NCBI GenBank assembly: GCA_031292145.1
Contig: JARLHR010000086.1
Coordinates: 1-42,441, forward strand
DNA: 42,441 bases
Direction of reading: 5' to 3'
Source: Clostridium sp.
Lineage (GTDB): Bacteria; Bacillota; Clostridia; Clostridiales; Clostridiaceae
Below, in pieces: positions 18,950 through 27,663 of the stretch (positions are counted from its first letter, which is position 1; each line of letters starts with the position of its first letter). Under the pieces are notes generated by a model. That model made no database searches and had not been told where the DNA came from. It was given only the letters and a program-made list of their open reading frames with translations. Made by a program: the position numbers and the translations under genes.

Positions 18950-18978
18950 ACTATACCTAATATATCTTATCAAGTTAA
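18950..18978 (-). promoter_or_regulatory. Candidate promoter of proBA
   Basis: Minus strand TTAACT (18978-18973), 17-bp spacer, TATAGT (18955-18950). The -35 is a partial match. Confidence 0.4.
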
Positions 18979-19203
18979 CAAAAGTATTTTATTCGATTTT
19001 TTAAAGATTTATAATTTTATATTATAGATGCCCAAATCAAGTATTTGACTTATTAGATAAACATATTTACAAATTTGCTAAAACTTTAAGTTGATATCTT
19101 CACTAGAAATTATAACTTAAGTATAAGTTATATGTTGTTTATCTATATAGACTCCTCATTAACAATTATATTTATACTAAATAAAGAAGTAGTAAATGAA
19201 ATT

Positions 19204-19240
19204 AAAAAGGGCCAAAGAAATAATTTCTTTGATCCCTTTT
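19204..19240 (-). terminator. Terminator of the hemolysin III family gene
   Basis: AAAAGGG and CAAAGAAAT pair with ATTTCTTTG and CCCTTTT with a small internal bulge. The minus strand continues into T residues. Confidence 0.7.
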
Positions 19241-19289
19241 ATATGTTTCATCTATAAAATAAACGAAATATAAAATTTCTATTCATATT

Positions 19290-19934
19290 TTAAATTATAT
19301 ATGCAAATACACAAATAAAATGACACAGTGTCCCTAGCATAATAAATATATGAAATATTTCATGTCTGCCAAATAGCCATATCCTTTTTTCTGATTTCAA
19401 TGCATATATTACTCCGCCAATTGTATACATTAATCCGCCTACTACTAACCACATTAGTCCTATTAAAGGTAAAACTTGAGCCATTGGATATATAACAATT
19501 ATTGCAAGCCACCCAATCCCTATATACATTGCACTACTTAACCATCTTGGGCAAGTTACCCAACATAATTTAAACGCTATTCCTACAACTGCACATATTG
19601 TTACTGAGATAAACAAATTAAATCCTATTTTACCGCTCAATGCAACTAAGCAAAATGGAGCATATGATCCAGTAATTAAAATGAATATCATTGAATGATC
19701 TAATCTCTTAAGCATCTTTATTACCCTATCATTAGCTATAACTGAGTGATATGTTGCTGATGCGCTATATAATAAAATCATGCTTATACCAAAAAATAGC
19801 ACCGATCCTAAAGTTATTGCTGAACTTTCTGTAACATACGCTTTAATCAACATAGCAACTAATGCAAAAAGTGATAATACTGCACCAATAAAATGAGTTA
19901 ATCCATTAATAGGTTCCCTTAAATATTTCTCCAT
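19290..19934 (-). CDS. trhA: Hemolysin III / PAQR family membrane protein
   Basis: This 214-residue protein has about seven membrane helices and the conserved His/Asp/Ser zinc-site motifs of the PAQR/HlyIII superfamily: SASATYHS (helix 2), LDHSMIF with GSYAPF (helix 3) and HEIFHIF with LCHF at the end. Family members are called hemolysin III or TrhA and have been linked to membrane homeostasis. A true haemolytic role is not implied. Length is normal. The ATG follows AGGAGGG at good spacing. It is monocistronic, with a terminator downstream. A small GTAGTT/AACTAC hairpin lies in its leader. Confidence 0.9.
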   Translation of the reverse strand: MEKYLREPINGLTHFIGAVLSLFALVAMLIKAYVTESSAITLGSVLFFGISMILLYSASATYHSVIANDRVIKMLKRLDHSMIFILITGSYAPFCLVALSGKIGFNLFISVTICAVVGIAFKLCWVTCPRWLSSAMYIGIGWLAIIVIYPMAQVLPLIGLMWLVVGGLMYTIGGVIYALKSEKRIWLFGRHEIFHIFIMLGTLCHFICVFAYII

Positions 19935-20151
19935 ACCTTACCCTCCTATTTATTTCCACGTAGTTTTTATAACTACTTATTATTATACTAGAAATTATTA
20001 CATATATCTACTAGTACTTCAAAATTTTTATTTGTTTTATATTACTAATTAGTATTCTGCCCATAAATGCTTGAATTATATATCCTATTCAATTAATATT
20101 GAAGTTGTAATACATACATAGTTTTTATTACTATGTGAGGAGTGAAATTTT

Positions 20152-20745
20152 ATGAATGACTTTAATATTGATAACTATATAAATTCACAAAAATCATCTA
20201 ATAATATTAATCTAGACGATTTTCCAGAAATTGATTTATACATGGATCAAGTTATGCAACTGTTTGAAAGTAAATTAAGTTATACTAAAAGAAATGATGA
20301 TGATAAAGTTCTTACTAAAACCATGATTAATAATTACGCCAAAGGTAATCTGTTAATTAAAATAAAAAATAAAAAGTATACTAAGAATCATCTTATTTTA
20401 ATGGGCTTAATTTATAATTTAAAGGGTGCTCTATCTTTAGCAGATATTAAAACCATGTTAACTCCTATAATTAATTCTTTTGACAAAGAGCAAGATTGTC
20501 CATTGCATGATATATATCAATCTTTTCTTGATATATATGATTTGAATTTGGAGGATTTTAAATTTTCCTCTAATAAAATCTACGAAAATATAAAACAGCT
20601 AGTAAATACTAAGAATGACACGCTTGGCGATTTTGAAGAAAATTTTTTACTTATATGTGCCTATGTTAGCATGAGCAACCTTTATAGACGTATGAGTGAA
20701 AAAATAATCGATGAATATTTTAATGATGCTAAAAATTGCAAGTAA
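20152..20745 (+). CDS. DUF1836 domain protein
   Basis: This 197-residue protein matches the clostridial DUF1836 family: FPEIDLYMDQVMQLFESKL followed by VLTKTMINNYAKGNL, KKYTKNHLILM and LKGALSLADIKTML. The MINNY region and following helices resemble a MerR-like helix-turn-helix, so a DNA-binding role is possible, but no function is established. There are no membrane segments. The ATG is preceded by GAGGAG. A short inverted repeat (ACATAG at 20115-20120 with CTATGT at 20131-20136) lies directly before the ribosome binding site and could hinder it if folded. It is followed on the same strand by the ABC-F gene, which has its own extended -10 (TGTTATAAT, 20793-20801). Confidence 0.8.
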   Translation: MNDFNIDNYINSQKSSNNINLDDFPEIDLYMDQVMQLFESKLSYTKRNDDDKVLTKTMINNYAKGNLLIKIKNKKYTKNHLILMGLIYNLKGALSLADIKTMLTPIINSFDKEQDCPLHDIYQSFLDIYDLNLEDFKFSSNKIYENIKQLVNTKNDTLGDFEENFLLICAYVSMSNLYRRMSEKIIDEYFNDAKNCK

Positions 20746-20876
20746 TGAAACTTAATTAAAACTCCATGATAATGCAAAATTTAATAATTATATGTTATAA
20801 TAATCAACATGAAACAAACTATTTATACAATTTTTATTAATATAGAACAATTAAGAAGAAATGAGGTAGAAAGAGA

Positions 20877-22472
20877 TTGATAAACGTATCAAATGTTAGT
20901 CTAAGATTTGGTGGACGTAAACTTTTTGAAGATGTCAACCTTAAATTTACTCCTGGAAACTGCTATGGAGTTATTGGTGCTAATGGCGCTGGGAAAAGTA
21001 CATTCCTAAAAATATTATCAGGTGAGGTTGAACCTAATACTGGTGAAGTAATAATTCCGCCTAATACAAGAATGTCAGTTTTAAAGCAAGATCATTATAA
21101 ATATGATGATTTTCAAGTTTTAGAAACTGTAATAATGGGTAACGAAAGATTATATGAAATAATGAAAGAGAAAGATGAAATATATGCTAAACCTGATTTT
21201 TCTGATGAAGATGGAATAAGAGCATCTGAATTAGAAGGAGAATTTGCAGAACTTAATGGTTGGGAAGCAGAATCTGAAGCATCCTCACTTTTACAAGGTC
21301 TTGGAATAGGAACTGATCTTCATTTTAAAAATGTATCAGAATTAACTGGTGGAGAAAAGATTAAAGTTCTTTTAGCTCAAGCCCTATTTGGAAATCCTGG
21401 AATATTGATTCTAGACGAACCTACTAACGGCTTGGACTTAAAAGCTGTAAACTGGTTAGAAGACTTTTTGGGTAACTTTGATGGAACTGTTATAGTAGTA
21501 TCCCATGATAGACATTTCTTAAATGCTGTTTGTACTCAAATGGCTGATGTTGACTTTGGAAAAATTAAACTTTACGTTGGTAACTATGATTTCTGGTATG
21601 AATCAAGCCAATTAGCACTTCAAATGTCAAAAGATCAAAACAAAAAGAAAGAAGAGAAGATTAAAGAATTACAAGACTTTATTGCAAGATTTAGTGCTAA
21701 TGCTTCTAAATCTAAGCAAGCTACTTCTCGTAAAAAATTATTAGATAAAATTACATTAGACGATATCCAACCTTCAAGTAGAAAATATCCTTTTGTAGGA
21801 TTTAAACCTGAAAGAGAAGTTGGTAATGACATATTAATGGTTAAAGACTTATCAAAAACTATAGATGGTGTTAAAGTCTTAAATAATGTAAATTTCATGG
21901 TTAACAAAGGTGATAAGATTGCTCTTATTGGTAATGAAATAGCTGTAACTACATTATTTAAAATCTTATCTGGTGAAATAGAACCGGATAGTGGTGAGTT
22001 TAAATGGGGTATAACTATAACTAATGCTTACTTCCCTGCTGATAATTCAAAATACTTTGATGATTGTAACCTTTCTTTAGTAGATTGGCTTAGACAGTAT
22101 TCTGAAGAAAAGTCTGAAAGTTATATTAGAGGCTTCTTAGGTAGAATGTTATTCTCTGGTGAAGAAGCATTAAAAGAAGCTAACGTATTATCTGGAGGAG
22201 AAAAGGTTAGATGTATGTTATCTAAAATGATGCTTTCTAATGCAAATGTATTAATGCTAGATCAACCTACTAATCACCTTGATCTTGAATCAATTACAGC
22301 TGTTAATAATGGATTAAACGACTTTAATAGTAACATATTATTTGCTTCTCATGATCATCAATTTGTTCAAACTATAGCAAATAGAATTATAGATATTAAA
22401 GACGATGGTTCTATAGTTGATAGAACTATGACATTTGATGAATATTTAGAATTTACTAATTCTAATAAATAA
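20877..22472 (+). CDS. ABC-F family ATPase (YkpA/YbiT-like) with a degenerate second ATP site
   Basis: This 531-residue soluble protein has two ABC ATPase domains and no membrane region, as in the ABC-F family that works on ribosomes. Domain 1 is canonical: GANGAGKST (34-42), LTGGEK (156-161) and LILDEPTNGLD (177-187). The charged linker is at about 243-300. Domain 2 keeps LSGGEK (438-443), but the P-loop reads GNEIAVTT (352-359), without the GKS/T, and Walker B reads LDQPTNHLD with Gln463 where the catalytic Glu normally sits. The second site may bind but probably hydrolyses ATP poorly. This may be a subfamily trait. The start is TTG with GAGG ten bases upstream. A translation-regulating role is inferred; antibiotic resistance is not suggested. 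Confidence 0.88.
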   Translation: MINVSNVSLRFGGRKLFEDVNLKFTPGNCYGVIGANGAGKSTFLKILSGEVEPNTGEVIIPPNTRMSVLKQDHYKYDDFQVLETVIMGNERLYEIMKEKDEIYAKPDFSDEDGIRASELEGEFAELNGWEAESEASSLLQGLGIGTDLHFKNVSELTGGEKIKVLLAQALFGNPGILILDEPTNGLDLKAVNWLEDFLGNFDGTVIVVSHDRHFLNAVCTQMADVDFGKIKLYVGNYDFWYESSQLALQMSKDQNKKKEEKIKELQDFIARFSANASKSKQATSRKKLLDKITLDDIQPSSRKYPFVGFKPEREVGNDILMVKDLSKTIDGVKVLNNVNFMVNKGDKIALIGNEIAVTTLFKILSGEIEPDSGEFKWGITITNAYFPADNSKYFDDCNLSLVDWLRQYSEEKSESYIRGFLGRMLFSGEEALKEANVLSGGEKVRCMLSKMMLSNANVLMLDQPTNHLDLESITAVNNGLNDFNSNILFASHDHQFVQTIANRIIDIKDDGSIVDRTMTFDEYLEFTNSNK

Positions 22473-22481
22473 CTTTTTGAA

Positions 22482-22530
22482 AATGCCCATTAGAAAGATT
22501 ATCAAAATCTCTTTAATGGGCTAATCTTTT
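22482..22530. terminator. Terminator between ABC-F and TetR genes
   Basis: GCCCATTA (22485-22492) pairs with TAATGGGC (22514-22521), with AAAGA/TCTCTTT inside and T residues following. It is placed between convergent genes. Confidence 0.75.
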
Positions 22531-22539
22531 ATGTACAAA

Positions 22540-23112
22540 TTAAATAGTTATTCCCAATCCATTCAATGTAAATTTTATTGTATTATCTATAATACTTTCT
22601 AAATTTATTTTTTCATTATGTATTGATTCATATATTGCTGATGAACATAGTGATCCAAAAAATTGAAATGCCATAAGCTCAGTGTCTCCTTTTTTGATTA
22701 GGTCACTTTCCATAGCACTTTTAATATTTATTTCAATTTCATATATATATTTTCCTATTTTGCTACGTAATTGATTTTGCCTATCCTCTGTACCCCATAA
22801 TTGACTCATTACCACCTTAAAAAAGTTTGTATATCCATATAGAAATGTTAACTGTATTCTGCAAATTTTTACTAATTTTTCTATTGGATTTATATTCATT
22901 TCTTGAACTTCAAGAACTTGACTTTGCAATATTTGAAGCCCTTCTTCAACAATAAAATTAAATATTACTTCTTTACTATCAAAATGATAATACAACGTTC
23001 CTTTTGCAAGACCTGCATTTATAGCGATATCATCCATTGTAGCTCCTCTATATCCGGATTCAGAAAATGTCTTTATTGCAGATTCAAATATTAGCTTTTT
23101 TGTTTTGTTCAT
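22540..23112 (-). CDS. TetR/AcrR family transcriptional regulator
   Basis: This 190-residue protein has an N-terminal TetR helix-turn-helix (residues ~8-52): ATMDDIAINAGLAKGTLYYH followed by FDSKEVIF. The helical C-terminal part (~55-190) would bind an unknown ligand and dimerise. The ATG follows AAGGAGAAG at good spacing. Upstream, TATAAT (23162-23157) and an imperfect palindrome at 23181-23223 could be its promoter and operator, consistent with autorepression. No efflux pump or enzyme is divergent to it except psd, whose ATG is about 390 bp away, so its target cannot be named. Confidence 0.88.
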   Translation of the reverse strand: MNKTKKLIFESAIKTFSESGYRGATMDDIAINAGLAKGTLYYHFDSKEVIFNFIVEEGLQILQSQVLEVQEMNINPIEKLVKICRIQLTFLYGYTNFFKVVMSQLWGTEDRQNQLRSKIGKYIYEIEINIKSAMESDLIKKGDTELMAFQFFGSLCSSAIYESIHNEKINLESIIDNTIKFTLNGLGITI

Positions 23113-23156
23113 AATACTCTTCTCCTTCTACAATTTAACTTTTACATAATAATGTT

Positions 23157-23223
23157 ATTATACCATTTGGTTTAAGATTAAACTATAACTAATAAATAAT
23201 GATTATTAAGTTTAGTTATAATT
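23157..23223 (-). promoter_or_regulatory. Candidate promoter and palindromic operator of the TetR gene
   Basis: AACTATAACTA (23181-23191) and TAGTTATAATT (23213-23223) are inverted copies with one mismatch. They lie just upstream of a TATAAT (minus strand, 23162-23157) and reach its -35 side. TetR proteins often bind such sites next to their own gene, but nothing here proves binding. Confidence 0.35.
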
Positions 23224-23417
23224 TAGTTCCTAGATCAATATAATTTTCAAATTTCTATCTTCTGTGATAAAATTAATACTAACGTATAAAAACAAATTAT
23301 GCTGTTACACATAATTCGTTTTAAATATATTTTCTAATAATTAAAATTCATATATATAAACTATATTATCAATGAGAATATTCTTTTATTAGAACATATA
23401 AAATAAAAATAAGAAAT

Positions 23418-23449
23418 GGAGGATACTTGTCATGACTGTAACATTATAA
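23418..23449 (+). other. Five-codon upstream open reading frame before psd
   Basis: GGAGG (23418-23422), nine bases, then ATG (23432) and four sense codons (MTVTL) to TAA at 23447. The ribosome binding site is better than that of psd itself, 55 bp downstream and in the same frame but separated by several stop codons. It could be a leader peptide or a relic of an earlier start. Confidence 0.35.
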
Positions 23450-23503
23450 AATTTGTTATAATTTTAATCTACAATATTTTATAAAGTTTTGACAATAGTA
23501 TTT

Positions 23504-24394
23504 ATGATTCAAGTATATAATAGAACTACAAAATCTTATGAAGAAGAACTAGTAGCAGGAAAAAAGTACATTAAGTGGACATATGAATCACCAATTGGAA
23601 AAGGTATCACCGAACTCGTTGCCAAAAAGAAACTTTTTTCAAAGATATATGGTAAGTATTGTGATACAAAATTAAGTGCTAATAAAATTCCATCATTCGT
23701 TGATAATTTTAATATTGATATGGCTATATCACAGAAAAATATTCATGAGTTTACTTCTTTTAATGACTTTTTTACAAGAAAATTAACTTCTGAAGCTAGA
23801 CCAGTAAGTAAAGACAATAATATATTAATTTCTCCTGGTGACGGAAGAATTACTGCTTATGAAAATATTGATTTAGACAATATAGTTCAAATTAAAGGAT
23901 TAACATATAGCTTAAAAGAGTTAATAAATAATGATGCTGTTGCTAATACGTACGCAGGAGGAATATGCCTTATATTAAGATTATGTCCTACTGATTACCA
24001 TAGATTTCACTTTATAGATTCAGGAATTCCATGTGAAAATCATTATATTAAAGGTCATTATTACTCTGTAAATCCAATAGCATTGAAAGCTGTTCCAAAG
24101 CTTTTTTGTGCGAACAAAAGAGAATGGTCATTATTTAAATCTGATAATTTTAAGGATATATTACATATAGAAGTAGGTGCAACTTGTGTTGGTTCAATAA
24201 TTCAGACTTACTCACCTAATGTAAGAATAACTAAAGGTGATGAGAAGGGTTATTTCAAATTTGGAGGTTCAACAACAATACTATTTTTCCAAAAGGATTC
24301 TGTTAAAATTGATAGCGATATTTTAGAACAATCTAGACTTGGTTTTGAATGTAAGGTCCTCTTTGGTGAAAGTATTGGAATTAAAAATAAATAA
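23504..24394 (+). CDS. psd: Phosphatidylserine decarboxylase proenzyme
   Basis: Psd converts phosphatidylserine to phosphatidylethanolamine at the membrane. The 296-residue proenzyme is cut before Ser256 in FGGSTTILF, the serine becoming the pyruvoyl group of the alpha subunit. The expected Asp113 (PGDGRI) and His166 (DYHRFH) are present. Length and the start MIQVYNR fit clostridial type II enzymes. The ATG at 23504 is preferred over an in-frame TTG at 23489 because the family begins here. Neither has a good ribosome binding site, whereas a five-codon frame just upstream does. No pssA is adjacent. A terminator follows directly. Confidence 0.93.
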   Translation: MIQVYNRTTKSYEEELVAGKKYIKWTYESPIGKGITELVAKKKLFSKIYGKYCDTKLSANKIPSFVDNFNIDMAISQKNIHEFTSFNDFFTRKLTSEARPVSKDNNILISPGDGRITAYENIDLDNIVQIKGLTYSLKELINNDAVANTYAGGICLILRLCPTDYHRFHFIDSGIPCENHYIKGHYYSVNPIALKAVPKLFCANKREWSLFKSDNFKDILHIEVGATCVGSIIQTYSPNVRITKGDEKGYFKFGGSTTILFFQKDSVKIDSDILEQSRLGFECKVLFGESIGIKNK

Positions 24395-24397
24395 AAA

Positions 24398-24449
24398 GAA
24401 AGTAGGATGTCTCGAGGGAATTTTTAATCATTTTGGGGCATCCACTTTT
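24398..24449 (+). terminator. Terminator after psd
   Basis: AAAGTAGGATGTC pairs with GGGGCATCCACTTTT with two single-base bulges, three bases after the psd stop codon. Confidence 0.6.
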
Positions 24450-24752
24450 AAATTTACATTTAAGCAACGAGTTACACGTATTTTAAAATTTATTAATATA
24501 TATATGTTGCAATATAAATTTTACAGGTTAAGTAATAACATTAATATTAGTATGGTTTTTTCAGTAAGAAAGTGACTATGAATTACACTTCATCCAAAGA
24601 TTAACTTTACAATGGAAACGTTTTGAGATATACTTATATAGTAAACATTATAAAAATTGTCTATTATAAAAGGTTAAGAATATACTATGAATTAATGTGA
24701 ATATTTAAATCCAGGTGCCGATGGCATGTAACTAACATGGACAATTCATAAT
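24450..24752. other. Non-coding AT-rich stretch before the tandem repeats
   Basis: About 300 bp with no convincing gene. It contains the short string CCAGGTGCCGATGGCATG near 24712, which looks like the 3' end of a c-di-GMP riboswitch, but the rest of such a riboswitch is missing. Confidence 0.45.
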
Positions 24753-25076
24753 AATATTATTTTATTCATTTATTTTCTTTATGAGAGAAATGTCAAGTTT
24801 CTTTTGTTAACGTGTGCAGTTACTTGATTAAAAGAAATGCTATTTTATATAATTTATTCAAATAATAATTGGAATAATATTGTTTTACTCATTTATTTTC
24901 TTTATAACAGAAATGTTAAGTTCTTTCTGTTAACGTGTGCTATTACTTAATTAAAAGAAGTGCTATTTTATATAACTTATCCGAATAATAATTGGAACAA
25001 TATTGTTTTACTCATTTATCTTCTTTTAAGAGACATGTCAAGTTTTTTTGTGAACGTGTGCAATTGTTTGATTAAT
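24753..25076 (+). repeat. Tandem repeat, ~122-bp unit, about 2.7 copies
   Basis: Copies start at about 24753, 24876 and 24999 (periods 123 and ~121). Each begins AATATT(A/G)TTTTA(T/C)TC, then ATTTATYTTCTTT, GAAATGT(C/T)AAG and AACGTGTGC (24811, 24934 and 25055 for the CGTGTGC). The third copy is cut off after the conserved ACTTGATTAA-like part. Copies differ at many positions, so they are old. The array ends about 60 bp before the start of the secreted protein gene at 25138, placing it where upstream control sites would be. Confidence 0.85.
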
Positions 25077-25137
25077 GGACGGTAAATGTTAATATAACCA
25101 AAAAATTAGAAAAAAAATTACTAGGGGGAAATAAAAT

Positions 25138-27120
25138 ATGATAAAAAGAATTACTAAAATTACAGGTTTATTAATGAGTGCAGCATCAGTTATATCAATT
25201 ATGCCAGTACAAGCTGCTGACATTCCAACACTAGATACAAAAACTGGCTATGTATATGGTTCAAAAGCAAAAGGTGATGGTATTTTTGTGGATGGGGAAA
25301 TAGATGGTGCAGACGAAGCTTGTTATTGGATGACTGATGACGGAAAATTTAATAAGTTAGACGCTGTTCCTACTGGTTCCAATCTTACAGATGAATTAGC
25401 TGGCAAATACTTAGAAATTGATACTGGTGTTACTTCTGGTCCTACTTATTTAGATAAGACAAATGGTTATAAAGATGTGGGCTATGATGTAAGGCAAGAC
25501 TTAGAAAACACTGCAGGAATAGTAACAAGAGCAAAATTGAGGCATGATAATAATGATAGATTTGTTACAATAAATGACTTAGACTTCTATAAGATTGCTA
25601 ACAGGGAAAGTAGTGTAAAAGTAGGTGGGCCAACTGGTACTTCAAGATATTATTCATTTGTAGCTAGTGATTTGTCTGTTTATCAAGTACCGGTAAAGGA
25701 TGCACTTCCTGCTGGAATGGCTAATGCTAAAGATGTTGCTATTTATAGAGATGCATATGCTAGCAAAAAGACTACAAATCCAAGCGGTACATCAGCAGCA
25801 TATCCAACTGATGCAATTTATGCAGATAATACAACTGGAGATTATGTTGATGCAGATTATAACTTAGGATCAGTGAAAATATATGCAGGTTCAACAACCG
25901 GTGCTTCTGTTATTTTGAAAAATACTGACGATAATTATGAACTTAAGAGCCCAGTTGATGGTAAAACTTATAAATTAAGAGCTGTGCTGCAAGAAAGTAA
26001 GTATCTTACAGAGTTTTCCGATAAGGTTACTGTAGAAAGAGAAGCATATCTTACAATTTATAAAAGTCTTGATGGGGTTAATTATAAAAAAGTAAGTGCT
26101 TCTGATGGATTCACATTTGGAGGTGACCATAAAAACAGTAACGGTTATTCTGAAGGACTTCAGGTTGATGGTACTATGACAGTTGTTCAAACCTTCTCTA
26201 AAACAGCTGCTTCAGATACTGTAGATGGAATTAAATATCCTAAGGATTCAACTATTTATTTTCTTTCAGATAAAAATGACGTTGGAGTTAAAGGGTATTT
26301 CATAGGAGATTCTGCAACAAATGCAAACACAAAAACTGGTGCAGCTACAAGTGGCAGCACTAAGGTAACAGCTAATGACAAAGCAGTTTGCAGTATCTAC
26401 TTAGATACTTCTAATAATGAAATATATGCAGAAACTGGTACACTAACCCATAAAAATAGTTTTAATTATGTAGATATAGGTGATTATGATAGTTCTGATA
26501 TTGATTCAGACACTTCAGGCGTATATGGAACTGGAATAAATAATACATCAGGTCTTCCATGGTTTGTAAATAGTGGATATATAATGACATGGGATGATGA
26601 CCATAGTTTTACAAAAGTCGCTAGAATAGATGGAGGCATAACTCGTATAACACCTGGTAGTAAATCAAAAATCTTTGTTTGGTATCCTGATAAAGAAGTT
26701 TATGCAGTTCTAAATATTCCAAAGGCTGCTACAACTAGCACAGGTACAACAGCTGCTACAACTGGTACGAGCACTACAAAAACTACTACTGGTGCAGCTG
26801 TTACTGTTGATACAACTCCAAAAGCTGGTTGGGCAAAGAACAGCGATAATACTTGGAGCTATCTAGAAAATGGAACTAAGAAAACTGGCTGGGTAAAAGA
26901 TAGCGGATCTTGGTATTACTTAAAAGCTGATGGAGTTATGGCTAAAGGCTGGGCAAATGATAATGGTACTTGGTACTACTTAAGTGAATCAGGAGGAATG
27001 AAAACTGGTTGGATTAATGATAATGAAGCTTGGTATTACTGTAATGAATCAGGTGCAATGTTATCTAACACAATAGTTGATGGTTATGTATTAGGAAGTG
27101 ACGGCGCTTGGATTAAATAA
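25138..27120 (+). CDS. Secreted cell-wall-binding protein with choline-binding-type repeats
   Basis: The 660-residue protein starts with a signal peptide (KRITKITGLLMSAASVISIM, probable cut after QA at residue 26). Residues ~27-530 are a polar, Gly/Asp/Thr-rich ectodomain that I do not recognise, with repeated YxxxDG- and tyrosine-rich stretches. A Thr/Ala/Gly linker (~533-560) leads to four or five cell-wall-binding repeats at 562-660 (GWxKDxGSWYYLKADGVMxxGW pattern), which bind choline-type wall polymers. It should be exported and attached to the surface. No catalytic domain is visible. The ribosome binding site AGGGGG is nine bases before the ATG. Upstream lies the 122-bp tandem repeat array. 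Two terminators follow. Related long proteins occur in solventogenic clostridia; their role is not clear to me. Confidence 0.85.
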   Translation: MIKRITKITGLLMSAASVISIMPVQAADIPTLDTKTGYVYGSKAKGDGIFVDGEIDGADEACYWMTDDGKFNKLDAVPTGSNLTDELAGKYLEIDTGVTSGPTYLDKTNGYKDVGYDVRQDLENTAGIVTRAKLRHDNNDRFVTINDLDFYKIANRESSVKVGGPTGTSRYYSFVASDLSVYQVPVKDALPAGMANAKDVAIYRDAYASKKTTNPSGTSAAYPTDAIYADNTTGDYVDADYNLGSVKIYAGSTTGASVILKNTDDNYELKSPVDGKTYKLRAVLQESKYLTEFSDKVTVEREAYLTIYKSLDGVNYKKVSASDGFTFGGDHKNSNGYSEGLQVDGTMTVVQTFSKTAASDTVDGIKYPKDSTIYFLSDKNDVGVKGYFIGDSATNANTKTGAATSGSTKVTANDKAVCSIYLDTSNNEIYAETGTLTHKNSFNYVDIGDYDSSDIDSDTSGVYGTGINNTSGLPWFVNSGYIMTWDDDHSFTKVARIDGGITRITPGSKSKIFVWYPDKEVYAVLNIPKAATTSTGTTAATTGTSTTKTTTGAAVTVDTTPKAGWAKNSDNTWSYLENGTKKTGWVKDSGSWYYLKADGVMAKGWANDNGTWYYLSESGGMKTGWINDNEAWYYCNESGAMLSNTIVDGYVLGSDGAWIK

Positions 27121-27150
27121 TTTGATTAACTTGTTATTCTAGTTAAAGTC

Positions 27151-27245
27151 AGAGCCATCAGCTCAGCTGTTGGTTTTCTGAACGCTAAAGCATAAAAAAA
27201 GGCATCTCAAAATAATTTTAATCATTTTGAGATACCTTTTTATAT
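27151..27245 (+). terminator. Double terminator after the cell-wall-binding protein
   Basis: CCATCAGC (27155-27162) pairs with GCTGTTGG (27166-27173), then TTTT. A second, longer hairpin of AAAAAGGCATCTCAAAAT with ATTTTGAGATACCTTTTT spans 27196-27241. Confidence 0.75.
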
Positions 27246-27405
27246 TATTGTATCAATTATTCTTAATTCACTTTTAGCACGGTAATGAATCTACCATATA
27301 TTACTTAGTAATTTAATTCTATCATAACTTCAGGCTTATAAATATTTATAACTATTCTATATATTAAAAAAGCTTAACCATAGTGATTAAGCCTTTTCTT
27401 TTATT
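27246..27405. other. Spacer holding the tRNA-Arg terminator
   Basis: On the minus strand AAGGCTTAA (27397-) pairs with TTAAGCTTTTTT (to 27366), an intrinsic terminator just after tRNA-Arg. The rest is featureless. Confidence 0.6.
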
Positions 27406-27480
27406 TGGCAGAGCGTGAAGGAATCGAACCCTCAATGTACCGTCCGTAGCGGTATGTTATATCCGTTTAACTAACACTCC
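27406..27480 (-). tRNA. tRNA-Arg (anticodon ACG)
   Basis: 75-nt cloverleaf with encoded CCA. The acceptor stem GGAGTGT/ACGCTCT (with G-U pairs), D stem GTTA/TAAC, anticodon stem TACCG/CGGTA with loop CTACGGA, and T loop TTCGATT are all found. A34 would be deaminated to inosine by TadA to read CGU, CGC and CGA. Confidence 0.92.
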
Positions 27481-27504
27481 ATATTAAAATTTAGCAACAA
27501 ACTT

Positions 27505-27533
27505 ATATTATCACAAGCTTCTATAATAATCAA
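27505..27533 (-). promoter_or_regulatory. Promoter of tRNA-Arg
   Basis: Minus strand TTGATT (27533-27528), 17-bp spacer, TAATAT (27510-27505), about 25 bp before the tRNA. Confidence 0.6.
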
Positions 27534-27663
27534 GTTCATAATAAACTATTGTCATAATTTTATAAAAACTTTTCATATTACTTATACAAATAAGCCATCT
27601 AAAAATATAAATTATATAAAATTATTCTTAGATAGCCTATTCTTATTTAACGTTTTTAATCTA

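Larger units (their letters stand above)
18905..19289. other. Intergenic region between hemolysin III gene and proB
   Basis: Holds the proB promoter candidate (18950-18978) and the terminator of the hemolysin III gene (19204-19240). A T-box leader, which controls proBA in some Bacillus, was looked for and not found: the conserved AGGGTGG...CCGCG antiterminator sequence is absent. Confidence 0.55.
23113..23488. other. Intergenic region between TetR and psd
   Basis: Holds the candidate TetR operator, an inverted repeat AAACAAATTATG/CATAATTCGTTT with one mismatch (23290-23301 with 23310-23321), and a five-codon open frame with a strong ribosome binding site (23418-23449). No full-length gene. 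Confidence 0.5.

Noticed and set aside
18905-19289. T-box leader for proBA
   Set aside because: Conserved T-box antiterminator sequence and specifier hairpin were not found in the region upstream of proB.
24339-24575. 78-codon open frame on + starting inside psd
   Set aside because: It overlaps psd in another frame, has no ribosome binding site and spans the psd terminator.
24700-24735. String CCAGGTGCCGATGGC resembling the 3' end of a c-di-GMP-I (GEMM) riboswitch
   Set aside because: The upstream half with the conserved GGNAAA and CGCAAAGC segments is missing, so no aptamer can form.
24753-25076. Direct repeats considered as a CRISPR array
   Set aside because: The unit is ~122 bp with no short repeat/unique spacer alternation, the copies diverge along the whole length, and no cas genes are present.
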